The notes under the pieces: generated by a model
Seen by the model: only the letters and a program-made list of their open reading frames with translations
What the model was told of the DNA's origin: nothing
The model's database searches: none
Origin: Sipunculus nudus
Lineage: Eukaryota > Annelida > Sipuncula > Golfingiida > Sipunculidae
NCBI GenBank assembly: GCA_026874595.1
Contig: CM049306.1
Span: 49,736,019 to 49,800,018 of the forward strand
DNA: 64,000 nt
Reading direction: 5' to 3'
In this document: piece after piece, positions 13,239-25,650 of the stretch
Layout: each line of letters opens with the position of its first letter
Numbering within the stretch: the first letter of the stretch is position 1
Program-made: the position numbers and the translations under genes

Positions 13239-14987
13239 GTATATGTTGGAGCCTGTCTGCGGATCTGGCCCATCTGCCGATGGGCTTGGCCCATAGGAGG
13301 ATCCGTTATTGGGCTGCCCATCTGCAGATGGGCAGCCCAATAACGGTTTGATACCATGCACTTTCTGGCCCGTCTGCAGATGGGCTTGGCCCAATAACCG
13401 ATTTTAGTTTTTGTTAGTTTTACGTTATTTTTTATTATCTTGATGAGTTTTGTATTCAGACAAACATTTCTCAGAACTTAAATGGATTTGCCTGCTCTTG
13501 GGGTGTCCGACACACTTGTTATTCCCTCTGAAGCAAAGCTCGGAAAAGAGGTCAGCAAGCATTTACGGGTATAGTCCCTGTTGATAGTCTGTTTTGCGTC
13601 GCCAAGAACATCCGCGAGAGGGAGGTGGACCATGCAGGATATCGAAAGACCTTTGCCCATGTTAGTGCTTCATTTATCATGTAAGGTGTATCCGATATTA
13701 AGTTGGTGAATTGGTCATACCTAAATGCGTTTACCCTTAAGTGTTTTTATAGTGTTAGTGACAACCAAGTTAACGAGAAAGCACTCACAGAGCACATGCC
13801 TCCGCCACCGCCTGTATACGTACCAATGAAAGTACACTCGGTTATATGACATGAAATAGTATATGGCCTTTTAGACAAAAAAGGTACAACCCTATCAAAA
13901 TAGTGTGCCATTTAAACCACCGTATTATCATAATTTATTCAAGTTATATAATATAGATTTATTTTGCATATATGTTTATTGTCCCGAATCCAAACAGGGT
14001 CTATAAATAAGTTTAGAATAGTTCCTAGAAAGCTGAGCTAAATTTTTTTTCGATAATAGTATCCCACACAGACCGAAATTATTAATATGCAAGTATTAAC
14101 TACGAATTTTGGTAGTTTTATCGTATAAATTTTATCTCTTCATTATTTATCTTCTAAGTATAAAGTATAATTATATTTATCCAAAATGGTTTATAAGGAG
14201 TCTAGTCACAATTTAAATATTATATTTATAATTATTTTATTTATTAAAACATACTAGTATTTATATATTAAACATCGTGATGATTGGTTGTTTCAGAGAT
14301 CTATTTATTTATAAGTTGTATCTAATAAATTGTTATATATAAAAATAAATTAAACTTTTCTATGTTACTGTGAAAGATATGTAAAACATAACCCTATCGT
14401 TTTGTTTAAATTTATTTTGTGGCGTTTTTGCCCTGGCCTTTGCAAAGACACTACTCTCCGGCAATGACCCCTGCAGCCAAAACTACATTTAACCTCGGCA
14501 TCATCTCTGAGATAACCTGAAAAAAGGAGTACTGTCCGACTTCCCTGCTACTCTAATCACCAGGACGCCAACAATTCTGTACGAATGCTAAGTAGAGAGC
14601 TTATCAATAAGACACTTCTCCAAAAGAAACGGTATCAAGATGTGTTATTGTACATCACACGAATGCAATGTAGACTAATTAAGAATTGTGTGTAAAAAGT
14701 TATTTAATAGGGTATTGTAACACTGCATGCACATCTATGTAGTTTTCTATGCACATCAATGTAGTTTTCTATGCTCATCTATGTAATTTTGATGATAAAA
14801 TTATTGATGTAAGGCTGTGATAGTGATTTATTTTTCAATTAATACATTTAAATTCTGAGAAAGTGCATGGTATCAAATCCGTTATTGGGCTGCCCATCTG
14901 CAGATGGGCAGCCCAATAACGGATCCTCCTATAGGCCAAGCCCATCGGCAGATGGGCCAGATCCGCAAAGGGGCTCCAACATATACA
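13239..14987. mobile_element. Foldback-type element with nested palindromes
   Basis: Inverted arms of about 128-130 bp (13239-13366 and 14858-14987) share the outer end TGTATATGTTGGAGCC, the motif GGCCCATCTGCCGATGGGC, a central perfect palindrome and the inner end AGAAAGTGCATGGTATCAAA. The arm palindromes are perfect over 44 bp (13303-13346) and 48 bp (14877-14924), both centred on CTGCAG. A third, partial GGCCCGTCTGCAGATGGGC copy follows the left arm at 13367-13400. The 1.5 kb interior is AT-rich without a recognisable gene. No clear target duplication was seen, so the family is unknown. Confidence 0.7.
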
Positions 14988-15185
14988 CGCAAAATATCGA
15001 TCAATAACGTTAAGATAAATCAGGTTAAATCGCATGATCAGTTATGTACACAAGGTATAGTTTATTTCTGAATGCAGGTGATCTGCATGTATACAGTAAA
15101 GCTTTCCTTTTTCTTTCCCGTGCACAGGTATTTAATTTAACTATAAGAACTTTTTGTGAATGTTTTTGCGATGAGGCCACCGATT

Positions 15186-15187
<2 letters not shown>

Positions 15188-15237
<50 letters not shown>
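15188..15237. repeat. (AT)n microsatellite
   Basis: A perfect AT run of about 50 bases. Confidence 0.97.
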
Positions 15238-15240
<3 letters not shown>

Positions 15241-16516
15241 ACCAAGATAGATACATATATATGAATGGAAAAGGTAAAGCTATAAAAATCATGTTAATTC
15301 TTTCACCGATGTTGTAGACATTCGATCAACCGTCCCAAAAGTAAATATATTATGCATGACTTCTTTGACAGATTCATATATAAACGACGTACTTACTAAC
15401 ATTGCTTAAAATTTAAATGATATTGTTCATACACACAAATGAAATATTACCAATATATTATATATTTACGTGCTCATACATATATCTACCTCGCCGTACA
15501 TTATACCAATAATATATGTTTCTTAAAAGATCATAAATTACAAATATGAATCACCTCGGACACTCCGTATCTGCAGAGATGATAATCGACACAAGGTCAC
15601 GCAAGGTCAAATTAATCTACACCGCGCACCTGTCCAAGAGTTGTCGTAATTCTTTTAATGATGGTTATTGATATGTGAATATCGACCATATTTTACATGC
15701 TGTCATGGTAAAATCCACACTAGAAGATTTTTTATGTGATCGAAGAAGGTACCTTGTATCCATAATTTCTGGCGAGCGTTTGCATTGATGATTTAGGGGA
15801 CATCTAAGTAAACACATTCATCACTAGACGGCGTGATAGGCTGTACTGCCAGGGTATATATCTCGCTCGCCTACAGACGGGCCTGGTCCTATTGAAACTC
15901 ATCTTGGCTATGTCTGGAGTTTATTGCATATGAATAGACAATAAAGATACAATATTAACTTTACTTTATTTAATAGCATAATACAGTAAATAAACAATTA
16001 TGAATATCATTATGCTGCATATCTGTAATGCAGTGTGGATGATGTATGATTTCAGAAATGCATATACACATATACTGGACGAAAAAATCAGTTATGATGT
16101 GCAGAATGTAATTTTGTGCCCGTCATTTATCGTTTTATCTCTTTTATTACCCGCTATGTTCGTCTGTTTGGAGGTCTGTGTTTCTTTATGTCTGTTTGTC
16201 TTCCTCTCCCTATCTCTCCTCCCTCTCCGTCTGCTTGTCTGTTTGTCTCTCTCTGTCTCTCTCTGTCTCTCTGTCGGTCCGTCTCAATATCCAGAATTGC
16301 CATTATACAAACGTGTTTGTTGTATAGAAGTGTTCTGTAAGAGACATTCGGCTGTTATAAAAAACTTTATGGATAATTGCCGTATACGTATCCGTATAAT
16401 TGTCTTACGTTTATATTTAGAAAAAAAGAGTTTGACGATGCATTTTTGCAGTCCAGGGACTATTCTTTACTTCGATGATACTTTACAAGCAAATATAACA
16501 TATTTACCCAAACAAT

Positions 16517-16548
<32 letters not shown>

Positions 16549-16847
16549 AATATATATACTACTGTGGGAGAGCGCCAAATATATATATAATATATGTACC
16601 GTATAATATTGAGTGTCAGATACTGATTGTAATTTGAGTTTCAGGACGTGTTGTTATAATTATTGTTTCCAAGCATCTCTTGGTGGCTCCAAAAGTAAAC
16701 CTGCGTGGGGAAAAAAATAAACAATCCAAAGTTCTAACCATCAGATTTTATAATATTTCACAAATAATACAATAAGACAACTGTTTTCGAAGAGAATCTA
16801 TAAGTTCGATTTCATAATGGTTAATACCAAATTTTACATAACACACA

Positions 16848-16850
<3 letters not shown>

Positions 16851-16896
<46 letters not shown>
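16851..16896. repeat. (CT)n microsatellite
   Basis: A perfect TC run of about 45 bases. Confidence 0.97.
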
Positions 16897-16897
<1 letters not shown>

Positions 16898-17249
16898 ATA
16901 AAACTGACTTTAGTGCACCTTGTATGAGCAGGATTGCTACGTAACCTTTCCATTGCTTGATGCAATATGACTCGTGTCCGGACACATATAATGCTGACAT
17001 GTTTGTATAGTGTATATAGCTGGAGTAGACAATACAGGTTTACAATTACAGTATACGGAGAGCCCTAAACAACCATTGGTTCCGCACTGATACCACACTG
17101 ATACGCCAGTCAATTGCCACTTATCCGTATTGTTGTAGCTCCCGCGGTCATCAGGAGAGACTGAGTAAATAGATTAGGGATCACAATGATAAGAAATCGA
17201 TATTCCTCCCTGGTCAAGTGGTCACTTTTATGTATGATATGTCTTTCAA

Positions 17250-17560
17250 CAACCCCCCCCCCCCCCCCCGTTCTCTTTCTCTCTCTCTGTCCCTCTCTCT
17301 CTCTGCATGCCGCATTCTCTGTCTCTGTCTGTGTCTGTCTGTCCCTGTCGGTCTATCTCTCTCTCTCCCGATCCCCCCCCCCCCACCTCCTCCCTCTGTT
17401 TCTCTCCCCCTGCCTCTCTCTCCCCATGAGAGCGTCTGTGTCTGTCTTTTTGTTCGTTCAACCTATATAGCTGTCTCTATACCTCTCTGTCGTTCTCTCC
17501 CTCCTTCCCTCTCTCCCCCTCCAACTCCAACTCCCTCGCTCTGTCTATATCTCTGCCCGG
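17250..17560. repeat. Pyrimidine-rich tract with poly-C
   Basis: Mixed CT/TCTG repeats with two poly-C runs (about 17252-17269 and 17374-17384). The Pro/Ser/Leu-rich frames are artefacts. Confidence 0.9.
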
Positions 17561-20003
17561 ATGTCGGTTATGATATATGCACATGTTTAAGTCACACAAT
17601 AACATGTATGCTTCAATCACTGGCAGCACAAGTCCCTTCGTCTAAAAAGTTCAGGGAGCAATGTCAGTTCTGAAATATTACCAATTCTTGCGTTGGGATT
17701 CGTCCGTGTGACTTTACTTGAGTTCATCTGGGACGGGTTTCCAAAGGGCCTAGTTCATCCGCTGACCACCCGTTTTTTCTGATAGGGGCGCCCCGATAGA
17801 CCCTTCGCTAAGGGTTCCATAATAATGTAAAATGGATATATATATAGGAAAATATGGAAAATGCCCCTCTCCCTCTGGGACTCATTTGGTATCGTTCCTC
17901 GTACTTCAAATACCCAAAACTTGTAATTCTCATGCGTGTATGGCCTCAGAAGAATTGAAATTTAATGACAACGATTTATAGCATGACCGTTTATTATAAT
18001 ATAAACAGAAAGCTTATATCACTATACCTCACCAACTAGCAATACGTGCAAATACACATTGATACATATGACAGATATGCATTTATAAAGTATATAGTAA
18101 GGTTCCCAGTGAAGCGTGTGATAATGATCTAGTCAGAACTACATGCAGTCTATATAGTGTGTTTTATTGTACCTCTCAGATATGTCGATCCATTGGTCCT
18201 TTTACTGAAATCTATCCATTGTCCATTGTCCGTAAGTAATCTATTGCTGAAACGAGAGGCCACTTAACGTTGTTAAACACGCGATTATGACCACGTCAAC
18301 GAGTTTAATGGCGGCACAGTCTCTCGTGTTAAAATCTGAATGACCCGTGAGGTATAACAGGCCGATCGTTAAACATATGGATACTTCGAATGAGCTTATG
18401 ATGAGTATTGGAGTTCATATAAACCTCTTCATGTAGAGATATAGGGACATAAACTATACGGTGACACCCATGGCATGACACCAGTGAAGCAGGGGACTCT
18501 ATTATATGGTCCTTTTGAGTTAATACAAAACTTTCGGAATCCTATCACATTAAGCCTTATTTGGTGTGGTCATAATGGGTTCTACAAATCTATAACAATC
18601 ATGATAATATAATGGTAGATTAGGAATCACGACTGTATCTATGTAGAATGATGCAATAGAGATTCGTTTAAATGATATTCTGGGCCAGTGGCGTCAATTT
18701 ATCTTCCACAGTGGGGGATGACTCGTAGACACACATCCTCTCTCTCTCACACACGCATCCCCCTCCCCACACACACACGAACACACGCATACACCCTGAC
18801 ACACCCACACATACATGTTTATATATACATGCAAAAAATGATGACTATTTACAACGTTATGTATATAAAATTATAATCATTTGCATTTACATATACATAT
18901 ATATACACGCACACACACACACATATACCTATACCTTTTCAGCATCTGCATGACACATTTTAAATATATTAACGTCTGTATATATGTCACATGTCAATTA
19001 TTTATACTTAATCACATTTCAAATATATTACAATAAAGTTAAATGTTTTAGAAAATAAGGTATTGTGTATCCAGAATATGTTAATTTTAAGCAAGGTTTA
19101 GATATAATATTTCATATAGTAAACTCATAAATGGAACCAAAGTTTAAAATGTTATTTATTGCTATATTTTATTTGCAATAATCTAACAGGCCAAATGGTG
19201 TAAGTGCATGCATACGTAAACTGATGGTCATTTATTTAGGTTTGTGACCTTATGATATATCACTAGGATTTATGTTTAATCGAAAACTTGATATTCTCAA
19301 GGATACATGTATCTTGCAGAGATTATTATATGAAGATATCAGTAACGGTCAAGATATATTAAGGTATCGACCTGACTTTTATAGGTGACCACATCATCGC
19401 CTGTATGGTATCGGTTGTAGGACAATCGATTTTGTCTCACGTGCTGAAGACGACGATAGACTTGTCATACATATATAACTGGTCTATAGTCTATGAACGT
19501 ACGTCTTAAGGTTTATGCAATCACCGCAAATTAACATTGCTCTAATGAATAATACACAGTTAAAGACTTAAAATATATTGAAATAATTAAAGGATACACG
19601 AGCACACACTATATAACCCGTGAAGAGAAGGCCAAGATCAGCATTTTCAGCGGGACTATATGTTCTAGATTATGAATAATGTAGGACACATATTTAAACT
19701 ACTTTCTGCCAGGTGAGTCATAACATGACCAACATTATGACTAATGAGATCGCACGTACTTGACTAATATACACACAGCTGTGTCCATCCGCATCACAAA
19801 ATGACACACACGCGACATGGTAAAAATCTTGCATGGCCAACCTGTGGGAGTTTAAAAACACTTAAATACTTAAAATAACAAATAAAAATGACATAAAGTA
19901 CATCATATCATATTATACTGTAGTGTTACTATATAAGCCTGTATGATCCTTTATGTATACTAATATGCACTAAATTTCAGTGCTATATTATTCAGATTAC
20001 ATT

Positions 20004-20366
20004 AGGCCAAAAAAAAATAAATAAATAAATAAAAGGTATGCATAGTTCTCATGCAGGCACCGCCCGCATCAATTTTAAACCCCCGCATCAAACATTTTTA
20101 TTTAGATTTTCAATAGAAACTTACCAATTTTGAGCTGCAGCCGCTCGGTCATTTCTTTCAAGAAGATAAAATCTTACAATTTCCTTTGTCATTTAGTGCT
20201 TTTACATGTTTAGCCAAAAAAAATCTGTTATTATCATGCTTTTCCCTTATTATTTGACATTTTCATCGAAACATACCAAAAATTAAGAATAAAAAAACCG
20301 CCCGCCCGCATTGATTTTTGAAAAAAAAGTGCCTGAGAACCATACCTTTTTTTTTTATTTTGGCCT
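20004..20366. mobile_element. MITE family A, copy 2
   Basis: About 363 bp in the same orientation as the copy at 5416. The left end AGGCCAAAA...AAAAGGTATG...TTCTC is inverted at the right end as GTGCCTGAGAACCATACC, then a T-rich run and TTTTGGCCT. The interior shares the CCCGC patches, TAGTGCTTTTAC and CATTTTCATCGAAACATACC with copy 1. It carries an extra segment near 20120-20160 that copy 1 lacks. Confidence 0.75.
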
Positions 20367-20401
20367 TATATATACCGTATCGCATACAATACTCTATACA
20401 A

Positions 20402-20403
<2 letters not shown>

Positions 20404-20452
<49 letters not shown>
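20404..20452. repeat. (AT)n microsatellite
   Basis: An AT run of about 49 bases, 40 bases from the right end of MITE A copy 2. Copy 1 has the same neighbour arrangement. Confidence 0.97.
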
Positions 20453-20454
<2 letters not shown>

Positions 20455-21898
20455 CGAGATACTATGATATACGGTAATAAGAGAAAGAGGTCAGAGACTA
20501 CAACCTACGCCAGGATATAATTTAAACTTAACGGCAACACAGGAAATGTTCGTCACGGTTCAACAACTCCATTGACTGGTTAGCTCTGTAACAATGGCTC
20601 TTGGTCTAGACAGTGACAAAAGAAATAGCCGTATGACAAAATGGAAAAAGTATATAAAGGTGATTCAGATTACCTCAGAAATTTAACAGATTGTTTGTTG
20701 GGTGTTATCCTAAACCTCCATAAAGTTTCGTAAAAAATTGTTTAGTACTTTTTGCGTTAGCCTACTGACAGACAAACTATACTGAATCCCCATACACGGG
20801 TAAAACAATACCTATCGCTACCTGGCGGAGAAATAGATATAACGCATTTGACAAAAAATAAGCCTTTATGGTACATATTGCTCTACTCTTTTACAAGAGA
20901 GCATTGGAAGACCAATTATGAAACTGTTTATGTATGGATATCCAAAGCAAGGAAACAAAAAGAGGTCCAGCCAAATCAAATGATTAATCTTAAAGGTTTA
21001 ATTTGTGTGAAAGTGAAATTAAACAATTCTTCAATGAACCCCCGGTTCCACCTACATTTTTTAAAGACTTAATATGTTCCGTCAATTCGGTACAGATGAT
21101 CTTGAGATCGACCATCGTTGATTGAAAAATGCCTTCGATCCCATATAGGTCAATATTTCGACACGTAAGCTGTAAATGTCCTTCACCAGTGTGTCTGTAC
21201 TTGGCTGCCCTGTCTCTGGGTGCATAGATAAGGTATTTTGATCGGCAGTGAAATGGACAATAATCTAGTTGTGACCACCAGACTGGCTTGATGTTCATCT
21301 TGTATAGGCATGCCTGTATACTGCCTCAAACAAGCAGTGACGGTTGCACAACGTATCGTCAACTGTCATATTTTTGCTGATAAATATGTCGCACTGTCAT
21401 TTACTATGATCATTACAAGATACGTATTTGCTTAACCTGAATTAACGCAAATTGTCACTTGAAATTTTGTAAAGCCCTGACGTGTATCTTCAATGACACA
21501 GTTAACACAGTAAAATCATAAGAGTTTTTCATTAATTTTTCTTCAGGCCTTCAAAATGTAATTTCGCATACACCAAATCCTAAAACTTTTGAATGCTATG
21601 GTATATATACGCTATATCTGGAATTTCCTCAGATCTAATGTTAAAATTGGTCTCAGTCAAACATTATGTTTTGCAGACATCTATGACGCGTAATATTATG
21701 TTTATAACTGTTTAAAATCGAGTGAAATGAAATCGAAATATTTAAAGATTGTAAACATAATATGTGTGGTCCAGTAACAGAAGAACAATCAAAACAGTAA
21801 GCAACACACCAGGAAGGATGCAACATCCAAGTGTTCAATTTCTCTTATATAATTCCAAACGCATGTAATATTCGTTCCGTCGAATTGGAAATTCGCAA

Positions 21899-21904
<6 letters not shown>

Positions 21905-21970
<66 letters not shown>

Positions 21971-21971
21971 T
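21905..21971. repeat. (AT)n microsatellite
   Basis: An AT run of about 66 bases. It is the last long array before the SSR4 gene. Confidence 0.97.
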
Positions 21972-24900
21972 AAATAAAGTGCTCATGATAATGGGGGAGG
22001 GGGGGGGGGATTTCTAATAAATTAGGAAGAATTTAGCCATAAGAAAAAAATGATATGTTAACAATTATGTCTACTGGATCTATGGTTTCGTGTGCATGGT
22101 GTTGGAAAAATCAAAATTTAAATTTTTATTTTTTTATTTAAATAATAATTATCAATAATGGTCCAGTGCTGATGAAGATATTGGCGTTGCGAACTAGAAG
22201 TGTCCTAGCGGGGGTACATGGTGGCATGGTCTATGCGGCTGTGACAGTCTACTGATGTGCAGGCTTATGCGTTGTGTTTTGGGTGCTGTAGCTCTCCTGT
22301 CTTGCTTGCATGCCCCCCTTGGGACTCTGGTGGCTGAAACGACTCTCTGCTTGGCTTGGTGGCATCTACGGCTCGAATAAAATTCTACGCCAAGGGAGCG
22401 CCTAGTGGACGAGTCTAAGACCCGTCTAACTAGTGCTCGGAGGGCCTAATACATCTTCAGACAGTGTATCAGGTCCAGTGGGTCCAAATGATTATTCGTG
22501 AAATGATAATCATTAGATCAAATAGGTGCCTAATCTATATACTATAACTGAGGGTGGGGGCACTCAACCGTTGGCACACTATTCCTCTATGACCACGCCT
22601 CGGAAATACATGTTTTGCTTTTGAATTGTCGGGAACGATTCCTAGTGTCCTAAGGGGTGTGTGTTAATTTTCCGTTATTTCTTGCATCCTAAGGATTTTG
22701 CAATTTATTTTTGCGAAGGGTCTGTCGCTGGGCATGCATTCAGACACTACGCAATGCAGTCAACTGGGCCCTTGGAAAACCTCTACTCGCCAAAAAAAAA
22801 AAAAAAAAAATCCGGCGGGTTTTATTAAGTGCCTGCAAAAAGTGTTTTCAAGTTTTATATAATTAGATACACCGTTCGTTATAAGTGCTTATCTTTCCGT
22901 ACAACAATGTATGCCATTGATGGATCAAGATATGACCGCACAGAGAGGTAAATAACCCATCACAAATCGATTGTCATCGATCATGGGGTCAGAGGTCATT
23001 CGTCACAGAGATGGGTTCACGGAGGTTCATTGGATTACAGTGATAAATAGCTTATCTACGCAAGCATATCTTTGAGGCTCATGTCAGTCCCGCTGTGAGA
23101 ACCCTGGGAAACCAACAATGAGAAAAAAAGCAAAAAAAAAAAAAAAACTGTTAATAGTCACAGTAGACTCTATCACAACGCATTAGTTATGAAGGCCGTA
23201 GTGCCATGAGAAGAATTCCTCCGTATATAAAACAGACTATGCATGTAATTCCTCTAAAGGCCCACAGGAATGTTATCATATTCCAGTGTCACTTTATTTT
23301 GTATTATAAATACCTACACAAAGAGGTACATATAAAACCCCTTTCACTTATTAAAAGACCAAACATCTACGTGTGCAGCTATTCCTTGTTTATTTATGAT
23401 TACATGAATACACGTTCTGGGGATTTTATTAAATGGACGGAATATGTGAACAAGTGTATCTACGAGTGTTCGCGACTTAACCGCCAAAAACTTATTCAAT
23501 TGCTGACGATGTCACGTCGAAAAAACAAAATATACCAAAGGAGCATCAAATATAAAAGATGACCAATGAGAAAAATGTGGTACGGCTGTCACAGGGTGCA
23601 CATGAGGGCGCTTCGGTTTCTCTAGAAAGGAGGGTATGTTTTAAACTCTGTCACCAGAACTATTGCACAAATTTCAGGTTTCAAATTTAAGAGGTTGGAC
23701 ATGGGCTGCATGGGAATGTCCCTACATTTTGATGTGGACGCCGATCGAGATTTGGGCCTATCAAGGATTGGTTTGCCCTTGGCGGGTGTATGCTCTCTCC
23801 GAGTACTATTCTAGTTTTTCTTTGGTTTTGCAAGTAGGCACAGTGGGGCACTAAAATATTTGATGTAGCTTTAGATTCCATATTGGGCATGGACGGCATT
23901 TCGACGCTTTAGAGGGCCAATACTTCAGCGGACATGTTCTAGTTCCTGGTCATATAGACCATTTCTAATGTGGACGTTAGTCCTCAGCGAATGATTGAAA
24001 AATAAATACCGAGTCATCTTTGAGCTACATATTTCTGCGTTTGATTTTCCGTAATGTCAACTCTCTTACCCTTCACCATGAATTACGGCTGGCTCTAGCA
24101 AATTCGAAGAGAAACTTTCTCAAGATCTGATCTTCCTTTACTGCACTGAACCTATGAACCCGAGAGAGAAATTCCTAAAATAAGTCCCAGTATCGGCTCT
24201 CCTTTTGTTCTCCTAAGAATACCCATGATAACATACTTGTGGACAGGTACACTGGGTGACCCTACCCCACGGCGTGGTCAGATTAGGACGGGGATTAAAT
24301 ATAGATCTTCGGTACTGTTGAAAACCGATCACGACAGAAGGTTGATTGGCAGTTTATGGACACATCATTTAAGGTCAATACAGTGCGCATACCATATGAT
24401 TACCATGGACCCCCCCCCCCCCCCCCCCCACCAATACGTAATAAACTAGCCCCGCCAAGCATGGTCAGAAGTTTTGATATTTACACTTTTCTGTAGCCCC
24501 AAGATCTCGCTTACCAACTGATTTCTAGCACAACAGCGGCAACACCGTGTGGTATTTCCACTGCGTCAGGTTATGTAGACAAAGAGGATTAACAGTGGTC
24601 CCGTTTGGTCTAAGTTGGTCAGGTACAGCCAAAGGGAGATGTCAAGTCATAATATATTCAGTACCTATTTTAATTAGTCATTTTTTCATAAAATGTTCAG
24701 GTTCAGATAAATGCCAGTTAATTTTTTTTCTTTCATAAGCGACTTTCGGCAATTTTGACTTGTTAATGTTCGGCTACATACACTAACACACACTCGCTCA
24801 TATATATTTCATATACTGGACCCTTTGCACAAAAACTCACATTCTTTATCAAATGATAGTACATCTGGTGACAGCCAATATCTCAGGAGTATGGAGTAAA

Positions 24901-25442
24901 AAAAAATGTTCATCAGAAATATTTTTTAAAATTTTATTTTAACTGATACACCATCAGTCATGAATCTTTTGTAATTTTGCCAGAAAATTATCATCAATTC
25001 TCAACTGCTGGCAGGAATCAGGTAAAATGTAATACATGTTGATTTCTGTGTTGTTCCAGATAATACTGATTTTTTTCCTTAGAAGCATTTACTACTGCAA
25101 TAAATAAATTTGGAATATTCATGTTACATATTTTTAAATATTGCAATATAAATATGATTCATGTATTATATCAAACAGCCCCATTCCCATTAAAAATGTT
25201 CTGTTCAGCTGGTACCAGTTCAACATTCATGTTTACATTTTCTAAACTCTTGCCTTTCCTGTCTCTATTTTTAAAATAATGTTAATTTGGTTGAATTAAG
25301 GGGCAAGGTTTACTTTTCTGAGATCCCTCGTTCTTGCACTAATATGTTCTATGACAATCACCAAAATATCGAACAACATCACACAGCAATGACAGCATGC
25401 ACATATATAAAAGAAAACACTCCATGAATAAAAATGTACTTT

Positions 25443-25448
25443 TTTATT
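25443..25448 (-). terminator. SSR4: Candidate SSR4 poly(A) signal AATAAA
   Basis: The plus strand reads TTTATT here, which is AATAAA on the minus strand, 31 bases after the stop codon. This implies a very short 3' UTR, with cleavage expected about 10-30 bases further on (about 25415-25430). It is the first canonical signal after the stop. The actual site needs transcript data. Confidence 0.6.
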
Positions 25449-25479
25449 TGGAAATGTAAAGTAAAAGTTCTAGACGTGC

Positions 25480-25650
25480 TTATCCTTGAATCTTGCTGCG
25501 TGCGTTGTAAGCCAGATACCAGACGATGATAGCGACACCTGCAGCTACGAACTCGCTCTGCAGCATAAAGCCTTTAGACGCTCCAGGATGGTTCACCTCC
25601 ACAACGAACAGAGTCTTGATTTTAGAGGTATCCTCAGCACTTCTCTGGGC
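25480..25650 (-). CDS. SSR4: SSR4 exon 4 (last coding exon)
   Basis: The exon begins after TTTTACAG and encodes residues 114-169 plus the TAA stop at 25482-25480. It carries the end of the luminal domain ([11 protein letters not shown], human LFTVSVDHRG), the single membrane span (roughly [17 protein letters not shown]) and the basic cytosolic tail RSKIQG. The linker after the exon junction ([12 protein letters not shown]) is about four residues shorter than in human, which accounts for the total length difference. Confidence 0.95.
   Translation of the reverse strand, partial: AQRSAEDTSKIKTLFVVEVNHPGASKGFMLQSEFVAAGVAIIVWYLAYNARSKIQG

Larger units (their letters stand above)
14988..25442. other. 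Gene-free DNA between the foldback element and SSR4
   Basis: No supported gene. Pyrimidine tracts lie at 16180-16280, 16851-16896 and 17250-17560, with poly-C inside, and CA/CT-rich DNA at 18735-18800. The 118-codon plus-strand frame at 23206-23562 is Lys/Tyr/Ile-rich and unlike any family I know. The minus frame at 20990-21298 is the only one with protein-like composition (see findings). A poly-C run lies at 24411-24430. The less AT-rich block 22160-22810 ends in poly(A). Confidence 0.5.

Noticed and set aside
23206-23562. 118-codon plus-strand frame rich in Lys, Tyr and Ile
   Set aside because: Composition follows the local AT content and no motif is recognised. It could be chance.
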